Of a stretch of 64,000 nt of DNA, positions 8,316-16,616 are shown piece after piece. The DNA lies in NCBI RefSeq assembly GCF_014207705.1, contig NZ_JACHIU010000001.1, positions 7,308,501-7,372,500 on the forward strand, written 5' to 3'. Source of the DNA: Sphaerisporangium rubeum (GTDB lineage: Bacteria; Actinomycetota; Actinomycetes; Streptosporangiales; Streptosporangiaceae). Each line of letters opens with the position of its first letter. Positions within the stretch are counted from its first letter, which is position 1. The notes beneath the pieces were generated by a model, which was given only the letters and a program-made list of their open reading frames with translations, had not been told where the DNA came from and did no database searches. A program made the position numbers and the translations under genes.

Positions 8316-8617
8316 AGTGGCCCGACAACGGCCTGTCCGGACGGATCGGCCGCTGGGGCCGGGGTTTCGGTGACCTGTCGTAGACGCTCGGCGCGTGCCG
8401 GTATCGCGGTGGTCCCCTGCGCACGGACGCACCGTGGTAGGCTCGGCAGAGTTGCAGTTGTGGTTCCCAGAGACTTCAAGTGCCCTCACCGGTGTTCCAC
8501 TGCCGGTAGCGGCACTTTTGTTTTGCCGGTGCTTTTCCGGACGGGGTAATCATCGCAGCGACGCGGGGGTTCGCACGGTGCGAGCCTTACGGGCACTGCC
8601 CCGAAGGAGATGCAAAA
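8316..8617 (+). promoter_or_regulatory. Long 5' leader and probable promoter of the cold-shock gene
   Basis: Three hundred bases separate the AlgX-like stop from the cold-shock ATG. A TAGGCT hexamer at about 8439-8444 could be a -10 box. The last 170 bases are locally T-rich (GCACTTTTGTTTTGCC) with short self-complementary pieces, and end in a clear Shine-Dalgarno (CCCCGAAGGAG). Long structured leaders that act as RNA thermometers are typical of cspA genes; its presence here is inferred from layout. Confidence 0.5.
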
Positions 8618-8821
8618 ATGGCTACAGGCACAGTGAAGTGGTTCAACTCGGAAAAGGGCTTCGGCTTCATCGAGCAGGACGGTGGCGGCGCTGACGTCTT
8701 CGCCCACTACTCGAACATCGCCGCCTCGGGTTACCGCGAGCTCCAGGAAGGCCAGAAGGTGAGCTTCGACGTCACCCAGGGCCAGAAGGGCCCGCAGGCG
8801 GAGAACATCGTTCCCGCCTGA
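8618..8821 (+). CDS. Cold-shock domain protein (CspA family)
   Basis: The 67-residue product is a single OB-fold cold-shock domain. It starts [18 protein letters not shown], giving RNP1 (KGFGFI), then has RNP2 (DVFAHYSNI), and ends with the usual [16 protein letters not shown]. It binds single-stranded nucleic acid and acts as an RNA chaperone in the cytoplasm. Its length is standard. It is monocistronic between a long leader and a strong hairpin. Confidence 0.97.
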   Translation: MATGTVKWFNSEKGFGFIEQDGGGADVFAHYSNIAASGYRELQEGQKVSFDVTQGQKGPQAENIVPA

Positions 8822-8835
8822 CGCTGAGCATCGCA

Positions 8836-8869
8836 GATGGGGTCCGCGCCTTCGGGTGCGGGCCCCATC
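8836..8869 (+). terminator. Intrinsic terminator of the cold-shock gene
   Basis: A 12-bp stem (GATGGGGTCCGC with GCGGGCCCCATC) closed by a GCCTTCGGGT loop lies 14 bases after the stop. Confidence 0.8.
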
Positions 8870-8940
8870 TCATTTCTGCCGTGTCGTCCGGTGTGCCGTC
8901 CGGGGGTCGTGCCACGTGCGGATGGTGGCCGCGCGGGAGG

Positions 8941-9468
8941 TCAGGACAAGGTGTCCTTGAGGGCGATCTGGCCGTCCTGGATGACGAATTTCTGGTTGGT
9001 GTTGTCGGGGTTGCACTGCCACAGGTAGATCTGCGTGCCGTTGCCGCGGTTGTTGGTGGCGTCCAGGCACAGCTGGTTGGATGTGTTCTGGGTCGAGGAG
9101 AGCATGATCACGCCGTTCTTGACGGTCCAGAGCTGGTTGGCGTTGCTCAGGCACTGCCACTGGTAGACGCGGGTGCCGTTGGTGCGCGCGTTGGAGGAGT
9201 CCAGGCACATCTGCGGGATCTTGCCGACGGTGTCGGCCACCTTGATGAGGCCGTTCTCGATGGAGAACTTCTGGTTGGTGTTGGTGCCGCCGCACTGCCA
9301 CTGGTAGATCAGGATGCCGTTGCCGCGGTTGTTGCTGACGTCGACGCACATCGGTGTGCCGATCCGCGCGGAGGGGCTGGGAGGCCGGTCGGCGGAGGCC
9401 GTCGCAGGCATGGGGATGTGTGCGGCGACGCAGACGGCGGCGGCGGTCATCAGGTACCGGGTGCGCAT
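8941..9468 (-). CDS. Secreted ricin-type beta-trefoil lectin
   Basis: The 175-residue product has a signal peptide (MRTRYLMTAAAVCVAA, cleavage after an Ala-rich stretch near 25-30). A single beta-trefoil follows, with three repeats recognised by CVDVSNN, CLDSSNA and CLDATNN, each followed by YQWQC or YLWQC and NQ-x-F/W. These QxW-type repeats bind galactose-like sugars in family members. No catalytic domain is attached, unusual beside the common glycoside-hydrolase fusions. ATG 9466-9468 sits six bases after AAGGAGG; the longer frame is not needed. Confidence 0.88.
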   Translation of the reverse strand: MRTRYLMTAAAVCVAAHIPMPATASADRPPSPSARIGTPMCVDVSNNRGNGILIYQWQCGGTNTNQKFSIENGLIKVADTVGKIPQMCLDSSNARTNGTRVYQWQCLSNANQLWTVKNGVIMLSSTQNTSNQLCLDATNNRGNGTQIYLWQCNPDNTNQKFVIQDGQIALKDTLS

Positions 9469-9650
9469 GGTTGCCTCCTTCAGGAGTTGATCAAGACCCC
9501 AGCACCATTCCACAGCGGAGAGTCACCGATCAACTACTGATCGCGTACGCCGTCGTGTGTCGTGGGAAGAGACCGGCGGGGGTGCCGGGTTGCTGGATGA
9601 TGTACGTCTCCTGCGGGAGGACTCATAGACTCGCCGGGGGGTTTGACAGG

Positions 9651-11471
9651 ATGCGTACCTTTTTCAAGACCGAGGTGGGTAGCACCAGCGTGCTGCTCGG
9701 CGCCACCGTGCTCGGGTTGCTGTGGGCCAACTCGCCGTGGGCCGACACGTACGAGCAGTTCTGGCACCTCACGCTCGGGTTGTCGTTCAACGGGAACGAG
9801 TTCTCGCTGGACCTGCGGCACTGGGTGAACGACGGGCTGATGACGGTGTTCTTCTTCGTCATCGGGCTGGAGATCTCCCGCGAGGTCACCGTGGGACAGC
9901 TGCGGGACCGGCGGCTCATCGCCGTACCCGCGGTGGCGGCACTCGGCGGTCTGCTCGTGCCGGCCGGGATCTACCTGCTGTTGAACGCCGGCGGGGCCGG
10001 GGCCGCGGGGTGGGGGGTGCCGATCGCCACCGACACCGCGTTCACGCTCGGTGTGCTGGCCGTCGTCGGAGCGCGGTGTCCCGAGCCGTTGCGCGCGTTC
10101 CTGCTGACGCTGGCGATCGTGGACGACGTGCTGGCGATCCTCGTCATCGCGATCTTCTACACCGACGACCTGTCGGTGACGGCGCTGATCTGGGCCGTGG
10201 TGCTGCTCGCGCTGATCGTGACGTTGCGGTGGCTGCGGTTCTGGCGAGCACCCGCGTACGTCATCCTCGGTCTCGCCCTGTGGCTGGCGGCACTGATCAG
10301 CGGCGTGCACCCCACGTTGGTCGGCATCGCGCTCGGCGCTCTGGTGCTGGTGTACGCGCCGCGTGAGCACCAGGTGATGCTGGCGGGTGAGGCCGTGCAG
10401 GAGTTCACCAGCATGCCGAACGCCAGGCTGGCGGTGCAGGCGGCGCGCACGGTACAGCAGGCGGTGTCGGTCAACGAACGCCTGCAGCTGCGGCTGCACC
10501 CGTGGAGCAGCTACGTCATCGTGCCGATCTTCGCGCTCGCCAACGCCGGCGTGCGGATGGACGGCCCGTCCCTGAGTCACGCCGCGGCGTCCCTCGTCAC
10601 CTGGGGCATCATCCTCGGTCTGGTGTTCGGCAAGCTGGCCGGCATCACGCTCGGCACGTGGCTGCCGCTGCGGCTCAACTGGGGTGTGCTGCCGGGAAAC
10701 CTGGTGTGGGGTCAGATGCTGGGTGGCGCGGCGGTCTCCGGCATCGGGTTCACGGTGTCGCTGTTCATCGTGGACCTGGCTTTCACCGACCCTGTGCTGC
10801 GCTCCGATGCCAAGATCGGCATCATCGTGGGTTCACTCGTCGCCGCCGGTCTCGGCTGGCTGATCTTCCGCATGGCGTGGGACCAGGGTGGCGTCTGCGC
10901 GCCGCCGCGCACCGAGCCCGAGGAGACGCTCCCCGAGACGCTCGCCGTCCCCGTCCACGAAGGCGACCACGTGCGCGGACCCGCCGACGCGCCGGTGACG
11001 CTGGTGGAGTACGGCGACTTCGAGTGCCCCTACTGCGGACGGCTGCACGAGGTGCTGGAACAGCTCCGGGAACGCCACCCCGATCTGCGCCTCGTCTTCC
11101 GGCACTTCCCGCTCCGCGAACTGCACCCCCACGCCGCTGCGGCGGCGCTGGTCGCCGAGGACGCCGCCGCTCAGGGCAGGTTCTGGGAGATGCACGACAC
11201 CCTGTACGCGAACCAGCGCCACCTGACCGACACCGACCTGGAGCGCTACGCGCGCGAACTCGGCGTGGAGCCGTGGCTTGACGTGCCGGGCCATCTGGAG
11301 CACATCTCCGCGGACGAGGAGTCCGGCCGCGCGAGCGGAGTCCGCGGCACCCCGACCATCTTCCTGAACGGCACCAGGTACCACGGCCGCCACAACCTGG
11401 AGTCCCTGTCCGACGCCGTCGAGGCTCTCCGGCCCGTCACCCCGGCACCGTCGCACGAGCGGGACGCGTAG
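9651..11471 (+). CDS. nhaA: Na+/H+ antiporter NhaA fused to a DsbA-like thioredoxin domain
   Basis: The 606-residue product is a two-part protein. Residues 1-415 form NhaA with the paired transport aspartates in IVDDVLAI, the MTVFFFVIGLEI segment and WGVPIATDTAF. A short linker leads to a DsbA/thioredoxin-like domain with CPYC (in DFECPYCGRLHE) and a cis-proline loop (GTPTIFLNG). NhaA exchanges sodium for protons at the inner membrane. The redox domain is unusual for the family at large, although such fusions occur in actinobacteria. ATG 9651 begins MRTFFKTEVG, just before the first helix; ATG 9597 is an alternative. Confidence 0.9.
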   Translation: MRTFFKTEVGSTSVLLGATVLGLLWANSPWADTYEQFWHLTLGLSFNGNEFSLDLRHWVNDGLMTVFFFVIGLEISREVTVGQLRDRRLIAVPAVAALGGLLVPAGIYLLLNAGGAGAAGWGVPIATDTAFTLGVLAVVGARCPEPLRAFLLTLAIVDDVLAILVIAIFYTDDLSVTALIWAVVLLALIVTLRWLRFWRAPAYVILGLALWLAALISGVHPTLVGIALGALVLVYAPREHQVMLAGEAVQEFTSMPNARLAVQAARTVQQAVSVNERLQLRLHPWSSYVIVPIFALANAGVRMDGPSLSHAAASLVTWGIILGLVFGKLAGITLGTWLPLRLNWGVLPGNLVWGQMLGGAAVSGIGFTVSLFIVDLAFTDPVLRSDAKIGIIVGSLVAAGLGWLIFRMAWDQGGVCAPPRTEPEETLPETLAVPVHEGDHVRGPADAPVTLVEYGDFECPYCGRLHEVLEQLRERHPDLRLVFRHFPLRELHPHAAAAALVAEDAAAQGRFWEMHDTLYANQRHLTDTDLERYARELGVEPWLDVPGHLEHISADEESGRASGVRGTPTIFLNGTRYHGRHNLESLSDAVEALRPVTPAPSHERDA

Positions 11472-11545
11472 CCGTACTCCCGCGCCTGCTCATGGTGGCC
11501 CTGCCGGCCGGTCCGGAAGGTACGGTATCGGTGAGGGGTGATCAG

Positions 11546-11815
11546 ATGCCGGACGAACGGCTCCCGACGATCGGCCGTTGCTACGCGTGCAAACGGACGT
11601 TCCACTACGACCCCGCGACCGTCACGATGTTCCTCGTCGACCCCGAGACCGGTTTCCCACCCGGTATGACGGTGCTCGGCGGTCAGCGCGATCCGGCACC
11701 CGAGTCCGTACGGCGGGCCGAGCGTCGGCCGGTGTGCCCGAGGTGCGTCGAGCAGGCGGAACGGCACCTGGCCGCGCAGAACCCACCCGAGCCGCGCTTC
11801 CCCACCTGGCCCTAA
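11546..11815 (+). CDS. Small zinc-ribbon protein of unknown function
   Basis: The 89-residue product has two CxxC pairs (CYAC near residue 10 and CPRC near residue 66) that could hold one zinc. The motif RCYACKRTFHYDP then VDPETG recurs in small actinobacterial and phage proteins as far as I recall. ATG 11546 follows GAGGGGTG; the frame is open further upstream. It converges on the VOC gene with a four-base tail overlap at 11812-11815. No function can be assigned. Confidence 0.7.
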   Translation: MPDERLPTIGRCYACKRTFHYDPATVTMFLVDPETGFPPGMTVLGGQRDPAPESVRRAERRPVCPRCVEQAERHLAAQNPPEPRFPTWP

Positions 11816-12189
11816 GGAATCCAGAGGCAGAAGGGATGACCGGCCGGGTCGAGGTAGACCCGGACGTCGTCCTGCGGCTGGTAGGACGCCAGTGTGGCGC
11901 CGGCCGCGACGGCGTGCGCACCGGCCGTTTCGAGGTCGTCGACCTCGATGTCCAGGTGGGTCATCATCTGCTGGTCGCCGGGCCCGGCGGGCCAGGTCGG
12001 CGGCACGTAGGCCTTCTCGGTCTGGAACGACAGGCCCGTGCCACCGCCGGGAGGCCGGAGGGTGACCCAGTCGCCTTCGTCGTCCTTGACCTGCCAGCCG
12101 AGAAGCCGCTGGTAGAACGCGGCCAGCTCACCGGCGTCGGGAGCGTCGAGCACGGTCGAGGTGAGGGTGAGGCGGGGAGCGCCGGTCAT
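11812..12189 (-). CDS. VOC-family (glyoxalase/bleomycin resistance-like) protein
   Basis: The 125-residue product has two beta-alpha-beta-beta-beta units: LTSTVLDAPDAGELAAFYQRLLGW at the N-terminus and MTHLDIEVDDLETAGAHAVAAGA in the second half, ending in YLDPAGHPFCLW. The His/Glu metal positions of the fold are partly visible. Members bind metals or small toxins; the substrate cannot be told. The start ATG 12187-12189 follows GGAGATGAC. Confidence 0.85.
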   Translation of the reverse strand: MTGAPRLTLTSTVLDAPDAGELAAFYQRLLGWQVKDDEGDWVTLRPPGGGTGLSFQTEKAYVPPTWPAGPGDQQMMTHLDIEVDDLETAGAHAVAAGATLASYQPQDDVRVYLDPAGHPFCLWIP

Positions 12190-12255
12190 GTCATCTCCTT
12201 CGGCGAGCCTGAAGGGTGACGATATCGCGGGGAACCGGCCGGGTGGCCGCGGATA

Positions 12256-12552
12256 CTACGAGGAGGGCCGGCCTTGGGTGGCGCCGGGCTGGGAGAGGGT
12301 GGCTTCCAGCTGGGACTCGGTGGCCAGGTGGGTGGCGAGCTCTTCCAGGGTGGCGGCGCAGCGGACGTTGGAGAGACCGTGGCGGAGGAGCGCCGGGGAG
12401 AGGCCCTGGCGGCGGACGGCGTACCAGCCGCCGCCTACGGCGTCGGAGACCAGCCAGCGGCGGCTGTACTTGGCGTTGAGCTCGGTGATGGTGATGGGGG
12501 TCAACGGGTCACCCCGGTCAGCGGGGGAATGGGTGCGGTGGACATGGGTCAA
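12256..12552 (-). CDS. Small conserved hypothetical protein, paralogue of the gene at 14677
   Basis: The frame codes for up to 98 residues. The likely conserved part is ITELNAKYSRRWLVSDA, GGWYAVRRQGLSP and LEELATHLATESQLEA. It shares a pattern with the protein at 14677-15045: a Trp-containing strand, G/R-W-(Y/W)-A-x-R, a Leu-x(5-10)-G turn, then a helix of D/L-x-x-L-x-x-x-L-x-x-Q. The start is uncertain: ATG 12552 has a poor Shine-Dalgarno and a TTG about 16 codons in has GGGGTGA. Function unknown. Confidence 0.55.
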   Translation of the reverse strand: MTHVHRTHSPADRGDPLTPITITELNAKYSRRWLVSDAVGGGWYAVRRQGLSPALLRHGLSNVRCAATLEELATHLATESQLEATLSQPGATQGRPSS

Positions 12553-12647
12553 AGGGTAGTCACTTCAGGGTAGCTAATCAATCACGAAGAGTCACCAGCG
12601 TGAGGAGGTATGGCGGAGTCGGTGGCGGGTCCAGCAGGCTTGTCCCT

Positions 12648-13262
12648 ATGGACGCACAGGGAACAGTGGCCACTCGGAAGGCTTTGCACGCGGTGGCCGA
12701 GGTGGTGATGGCGGGGCCGCAATATCGGCGTAGTGGGACGATTCGGTTGCGGGTTACGCCGGGTGGGTTCGCCACCGTGGCCGAGCCGGCGCTGCGGGTC
12801 GAGGGGGGTGTGCTCGTGGCGGGGGACAGCCGGACGGAGCTCGACGGACGTACGCTGCGTGAGCTTGGGGAGGCCACCGGCGAAGGAGCCTGGAAGCCCG
12901 AGGGGGTGTACCACGACGGGTCGGGGGCTTCGCCGGACGATGCGGTGAGAGTGGACGCGGAGGCGGCGGGGGTGCTGGCCGAGGCGCTCCGGCGGGGGGA
13001 CGCGGCGTTGCGGGAGTTCGCGTCCGGGGTGACACCGGTGCTGTGGCCGGAGCACTTCGACCTCGGGATCACGGTGGACGAGGTCAACTACGGGGTTTCA
13101 CTGGGGGACGGGTACCTCGGGGAGCCGTACGCGTACGTGGGACCGTGGCAGGCGCGGGACGGGGAGTTCTGGAACGCGCCGTTCGGAGCCGCGCGGCCGT
13201 TGTCGCAGGTGGAGGATCTGAGGGGGTTCTTCGAGGAGGGACGGCGGCTGGCCGCGGGGTGA
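12648..13262 (+). CDS. Conserved hypothetical protein
   Basis: The 204-residue product has no recognised catalytic motif. It starts MDAQGTVATRKALHAVAE, has a predicted beta-rich N-terminal half (GTIRLRVTPGGF) and the segment LWPEHFDLGITVDEVNYGVSLGDGYLGEPYAYVGPW. It ends FFEEGRRLAAG. ATG 12648 is preferred over an upstream ATG because the conserved-looking part starts there. It is a single gene followed by a hairpin. Function unknown. Confidence 0.7.
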   Translation: MDAQGTVATRKALHAVAEVVMAGPQYRRSGTIRLRVTPGGFATVAEPALRVEGGVLVAGDSRTELDGRTLRELGEATGEGAWKPEGVYHDGSGASPDDAVRVDAEAAGVLAEALRRGDAALREFASGVTPVLWPEHFDLGITVDEVNYGVSLGDGYLGEPYAYVGPWQARDGEFWNAPFGAARPLSQVEDLRGFFEEGRRLAAG

Positions 13263-13269
13263 GGCTGTG

Positions 13270-13291
13270 GGAGCGGCGGGGTCGCCGCTCC
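13270..13291 (+). terminator. Intrinsic terminator
   Basis: A 9-bp perfect stem (GGAGCGGCG with CGCCGCTCC) and a GGGT loop lie eight bases after the stop at 13262. Confidence 0.7.
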
Positions 13292-13804
13292 GGCCCGCCG
13301 TCCGGAGGCCATGGTCACGTTGTGTCACGGTCGTCGTATGCCGGTACGGCATGACCGACCCTTGCTTCGGCGATACCTTCCCGTAACCCGCGCCTCCGGT
13401 ACGCGATCGGGGGCCGGGTCAGGTGCGGCGCGTCTCGCCGGGAAGACGGTCACCGGAACAAGGCTCAGGCGGGTTCCCGGATGTGACCCGACGGCCAGGT
13501 TTCTCTGGCCTGAGATGGCCGTCACATGGAGGGTGGTGCGTCGTCGCCGCAGGTCCGCATGGGTGCGGACTCCGGAGAGGCGGGACGTGGACGTGGCGGG
13601 GGACGACCGGCGCGAGCGGGGGTGGAGATAGCGGCCGGGACCGGTCCAGGCTAACGGCTCAGCGAAACCCCCGTAGATCACCACACAGGCACGATCCGCT
13701 CAAAAGATGCACGGGACCAACTTGAGTATCTGTGCGATCGTGGACAAGGCGGGGCAAGTTCTCTGGAGACGCGGAACCGCGTTCGTGACTGAGGGTGATA
13801 GAGC
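13292..13804. other. Intergenic region upstream of the GntR regulator
   Basis: About 510 bases hold no convincing gene; frames here are Arg-rich shadows. The last 100 bases, less GC-rich, probably contain the promoter of the GntR gene. No clear palindrome for a regulator was found. Confidence 0.4.
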
Positions 13805-14557
13805 GTGATGGAGTCCCCCGTACCACATGAACCCCCGATCTATCGCCGCATCGCGGATCGTCTGCGCCAGGCGATCCTGGCCGGCGATCTGCGGGACGGG
13901 GACCGGCTCCCGGGCGAGAACGCGCTCATGTCCGAGTACGGCATCGCACGCGCCACGGCGAGGCAGGCGCTGGCCGTCCTCATCAACGAAGGGCTCGCCG
14001 TCCCGAAGCGCGGCTCAGGCGTCTACGTGCGACGGTTCCGGCCCATCCGCCGGCACGGTTCGCGCCGCCTGTCCCGTGAGCAGTGGGGTGCGGGCCGCGC
14101 CATCTGGGACTCCGACGCCGGCGGCCGGCCGTACACGGTGGACGACCTCACCATCACGCTGGAGCCCGCGGCGGACGAGGCCAAGCGGGTGCTCGACTGC
14201 GACGAGGTCTGGGTGCGCCGCCGCCGGTACTCGGTGGACGGCCGTCCCGTGCAGCTCGCGGCGTCGCACTTCCCCGCGCCGCTGGTCCGCGACACCTCTA
14301 TCGTGCTGCCGGACACCGGCCCGGGTGGCGTGTACGCGCGGCTGCGCGACCTCGGCCACGCGCCGGCGCACTTCACCGAGGAGGTGCGGGCCCGCATGCC
14401 GGCGCCGGAGGAGGCCGAGCAGCTCGGCCTGCCGGCGGGGACACCGGTGATCGTGGTGTGCCGCGCGGCGTACGCGGCCGGCGGCACGGCCGTGGAGCTC
14501 AACAAGATGATCATGGATGCGGCGTCCTACGTACTTCAGTACGACTTCGACGCCTGA
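13805..14557 (+). CDS. GntR-family regulator (HutC/UTRA subfamily)
   Basis: The 250-residue product has an N-terminal winged helix (YRRIADRLRQAILAGDLRDGDRLPGENALMSEYGIARATARQAL in pieces, and the wing GLAVPKRGSGVYV). A UTRA ligand-binding domain follows from about residue 90, with VWVRRRRYSVDGRPVQLAASHFP and YARLRDLGHAPAHFTEEVRAR. Such regulators bind sugars, amino sugars or other small ligands and repress nearby genes; no transporter or catabolic gene lies next to it, so the target is unclear. GTG 13805 and ATG 13808 are adjacent start options. Confidence 0.88.
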   Translation: MMESPVPHEPPIYRRIADRLRQAILAGDLRDGDRLPGENALMSEYGIARATARQALAVLINEGLAVPKRGSGVYVRRFRPIRRHGSRRLSREQWGAGRAIWDSDAGGRPYTVDDLTITLEPAADEAKRVLDCDEVWVRRRRYSVDGRPVQLAASHFPAPLVRDTSIVLPDTGPGGVYARLRDLGHAPAHFTEEVRARMPAPEEAEQLGLPAGTPVIVVCRAAYAAGGTAVELNKMIMDAASYVLQYDFDA

Positions 14558-14676
14558 GTCAAGGTCGTCGGCCAGGCGTTAGGTTGACCTGTCCACCCCG
14601 AACATTGATTTCTCTAGAGATGTCCCGCAACGTGAGAGGAACGGTGCAAACCAGGCCCTAGGGAAGGGTGGACGGG

Positions 14677-15045
14677 ATGTCGTTCGACCGGCACCTCGCC
14701 GAAATCGCCCGGGAGTTCCCTGACTGGACCATCTGGCGCAGCGATGCCGGAAGGTGGTGGGCCACCCGGCATCGTCCCCTCACCGACGCCGAGCGCAAGT
14801 CCGGCTGCGCCATGACCATCGACGCCGACGACCCGGCGGGCCTGCGCCTCGGGCTGCTCGAACAGCAGGAATGCATGGCGGCCGCCTACCACGAGCCGGC
14901 CCCTGCCGAGCCCGCCGTCGAGACGTCCCGTCCGCCGCCGCCCACCCCGCCGGTCACCGGGCCGGCCGCCGTGGGGGTGGCCGGGACGGACGAGGACCAG
15001 CCCGGCGACGACGCCGTGCCGGACGGCACGGCGACGCCTCCCTGA
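14677..15045 (+). CDS. Small conserved hypothetical protein, paralogue of the gene at 12256
   Basis: The 122-residue product starts MSFDRHLAEIAREFPDW. Its first 75 residues carry the pattern shared with the 12256-12552 protein (WRSDAGRWWATRHRPLTDAERKSGC, then LRLGLLEQQECM). The last 45 residues are a Pro/Ala-rich, probably disordered tail. ATG 14677 lies after AAGGGTGGACGGG; GTG 14668 is an alternative. Function unknown; such proteins are common in Streptosporangiales as far as I recall. Confidence 0.65.
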   Translation: MSFDRHLAEIAREFPDWTIWRSDAGRWWATRHRPLTDAERKSGCAMTIDADDPAGLRLGLLEQQECMAAAYHEPAPAEPAVETSRPPPPTPPVTGPAAVGVAGTDEDQPGDDAVPDGTATPP

Positions 15046-15125
15046 ACCTGGCCGGCCGCTGTGTGCGGACGAGCAGGCGCGTAAACCTCCGACCCGATCG
15101 GGGGCGAAGGTTTCCGCGGCGCCGC

Positions 15126-15151
15126 GGGCCCACGGGTCTTCCCGTGGGCCC
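15126..15151. terminator. Bidirectional terminator hairpin
   Basis: An 11-bp perfect stem (GGGCCCACGGG with CCCGTGGGCCC) and a TCTT loop sit between the converging genes ending at 15045 and 15171. Confidence 0.75.
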
Positions 15152-15170
15152 TCGGCGTCTGAGGAACCGC

Positions 15171-16457
15171 CTACGGACGCGTGCCGTCGCCGGACGCGGG
15201 CAGGTCGGGCTTGTCGAAGAAGCTCCGGACCCGGCCGTGCGAGTCGGACGGGGTGACCGGGGTGTCGTAGAAGGAGTCGCGGACGTCCCTGGTGTCGTCG
15301 CCTGAGCCGAGCGACTCGAACGGGCCGCGGACCACCGAGTCGGCCGGGGTGCCGGCGGCGGGGGACGGCGCGTCGTTCACGTGGACCTGGTCGTGCTCGC
15401 CGAAGTCCGGCTCGTCCACGGTGAGACCGCCGAAGTGGTCGTCGGCGGGCTTGCCGTCCTGCTCGCCGGCCGGTGCGTCCGCCGGTGTCTCGGCGGGCTC
15501 AGGGGTCTCGGGGGTCTTGCCGCGGTCCTCGTCGGCGGGCTCGTCGGCGCCGGCGGCCTTCTCACGCGCCGCGGCGTCCTCGTCACCCGGGTCGTCGACC
15601 GTGCCGATGACCGGCCGCGGCGGCAGTACGGAGGCCTCGTCGATCAGCTGACCCGCGGAGGTCTCGCGCTGCAGCAGGTCGGTCAGCACCGAACCCATCT
15701 CGTTGAGCCGCCGCATGACCTCGGTGTGGGTGTCGGTGAGGAACGTCACCCGGCGGCCGGTGTGCTCGTCCAGGGACTCGGCACGCCGCTGCGCGGAACT
15801 CAGCATGTCCGCCGCCTCGGCCTTGGCGGCCTTCAGCGTGGACTCCGCCTCGCCGCGCGCCGAGGCCAGCGTGGACTCGGCCTCCGCGTTGGCGTCGGCG
15901 AGAAGCTTCTCGGCGTCGCGCTGCGCGGTGGTCAGGGTGCGCTCGGCCTCGGCGCGCGCGTCGCGCAGCGTCTCCTCCGACTCCTGGCGCGCCGTGCCGA
16001 GGGTCTCCTCGGCGTCCGCGCCGGCCTGGGCCAGCAGGCGCTCGGCCGAGGTGGTGGCCTCGTGCACCCGGTGCTCCGCCTCGGCCTGCGCGGCCGACAG
16101 CATGCGCTCGGCCTCGGCGTTGGCGTCGTCGCGCACCTTGGCGGCGTCGGCGTCGGCGGTCTGGCGCTTGGCGCGGGCCTCCTCCTCGCCGAGCTTGAGG
16201 ATGGCGCTCAGCCGCTCACCGATCTCGTCGTAGTCCTGCGGGGCCTCGGCGAGACGGCGGCGGGCCTCCGCCAGCTCCACCCGGCCCTGCTCGGCCTGAT
16301 CGATGGCACGTGCCAGACGCTCCTCGAGGTCGCGGATCTGGTTGCGCATGCGGGTCATGTGGTCGTGGACCTGGCGGCGGCTGTATCCGCGCATCACCAC
16401 CTCGAAGCCGAGGTCCTCGTGCATCATGTCGGGAAAGCTGTCGTGCTGGTTCGTCAT
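15171..16457 (-). CDS. DivIVA/Scy-like coiled-coil protein with 11-residue repeats
   Basis: The 428-residue product begins with a DivIVA-like turn (LGFEVVMRGYSRRQVHDHM at about 15-33) and a helix. From about residue 85 to 210 it has at least ten tandem 11-residue units of the type A-E-A-E-x-x-L-x-x-A-x (for example AEAERTLTTAQ, AEAESTLASAR), a hendecad pattern that forms right-handed coiled coils. The C-terminal 140 residues are Pro/Asp/Glu-rich and probably disordered. Related proteins (DivIVA, Scy, FilP) organise the hyphal tip or cytoskeleton in actinomycetes; the same role is inferred. ATG 16455-16457 is the start; the longer frame upstream is antisense to the next gene. Confidence 0.85.
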   Translation of the reverse strand: MTNQHDSFPDMMHEDLGFEVVMRGYSRRQVHDHMTRMRNQIRDLEERLARAIDQAEQGRVELAEARRRLAEAPQDYDEIGERLSAILKLGEEEARAKRQTADADAAKVRDDANAEAERMLSAAQAEAEHRVHEATTSAERLLAQAGADAEETLGTARQESEETLRDARAEAERTLTTAQRDAEKLLADANAEAESTLASARGEAESTLKAAKAEAADMLSSAQRRAESLDEHTGRRVTFLTDTHTEVMRRLNEMGSVLTDLLQRETSAGQLIDEASVLPPRPVIGTVDDPGDEDAAAREKAAGADEPADEDRGKTPETPEPAETPADAPAGEQDGKPADDHFGGLTVDEPDFGEHDQVHVNDAPSPAAGTPADSVVRGPFESLGSGDDTRDVRDSFYDTPVTPSDSHGRVRSFFDKPDLPASGDGTRP

Positions 16458-16616
16458 GGCTGAGCCCTGGGATTCTGGATGCGGGTGTCTGGGGGTGTTC
16501 ACGTCAGGACACGACTTTCCTGCCATCTGCCGCACTCCGCAACCTGAACGCACGACGTACCGCCAAGTCATGTGGCATGAGACCGCGTGGCGGCGGCGCC
16601 GAGGCCTCGTGACATC

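Noticed and set aside
13311-13631. Rightward frame of 106 codons in the spacer before the GntR gene
   Set aside because: Arg-rich composition without Shine-Dalgarno or conserved pattern; looks like random GC-rich coding potential.
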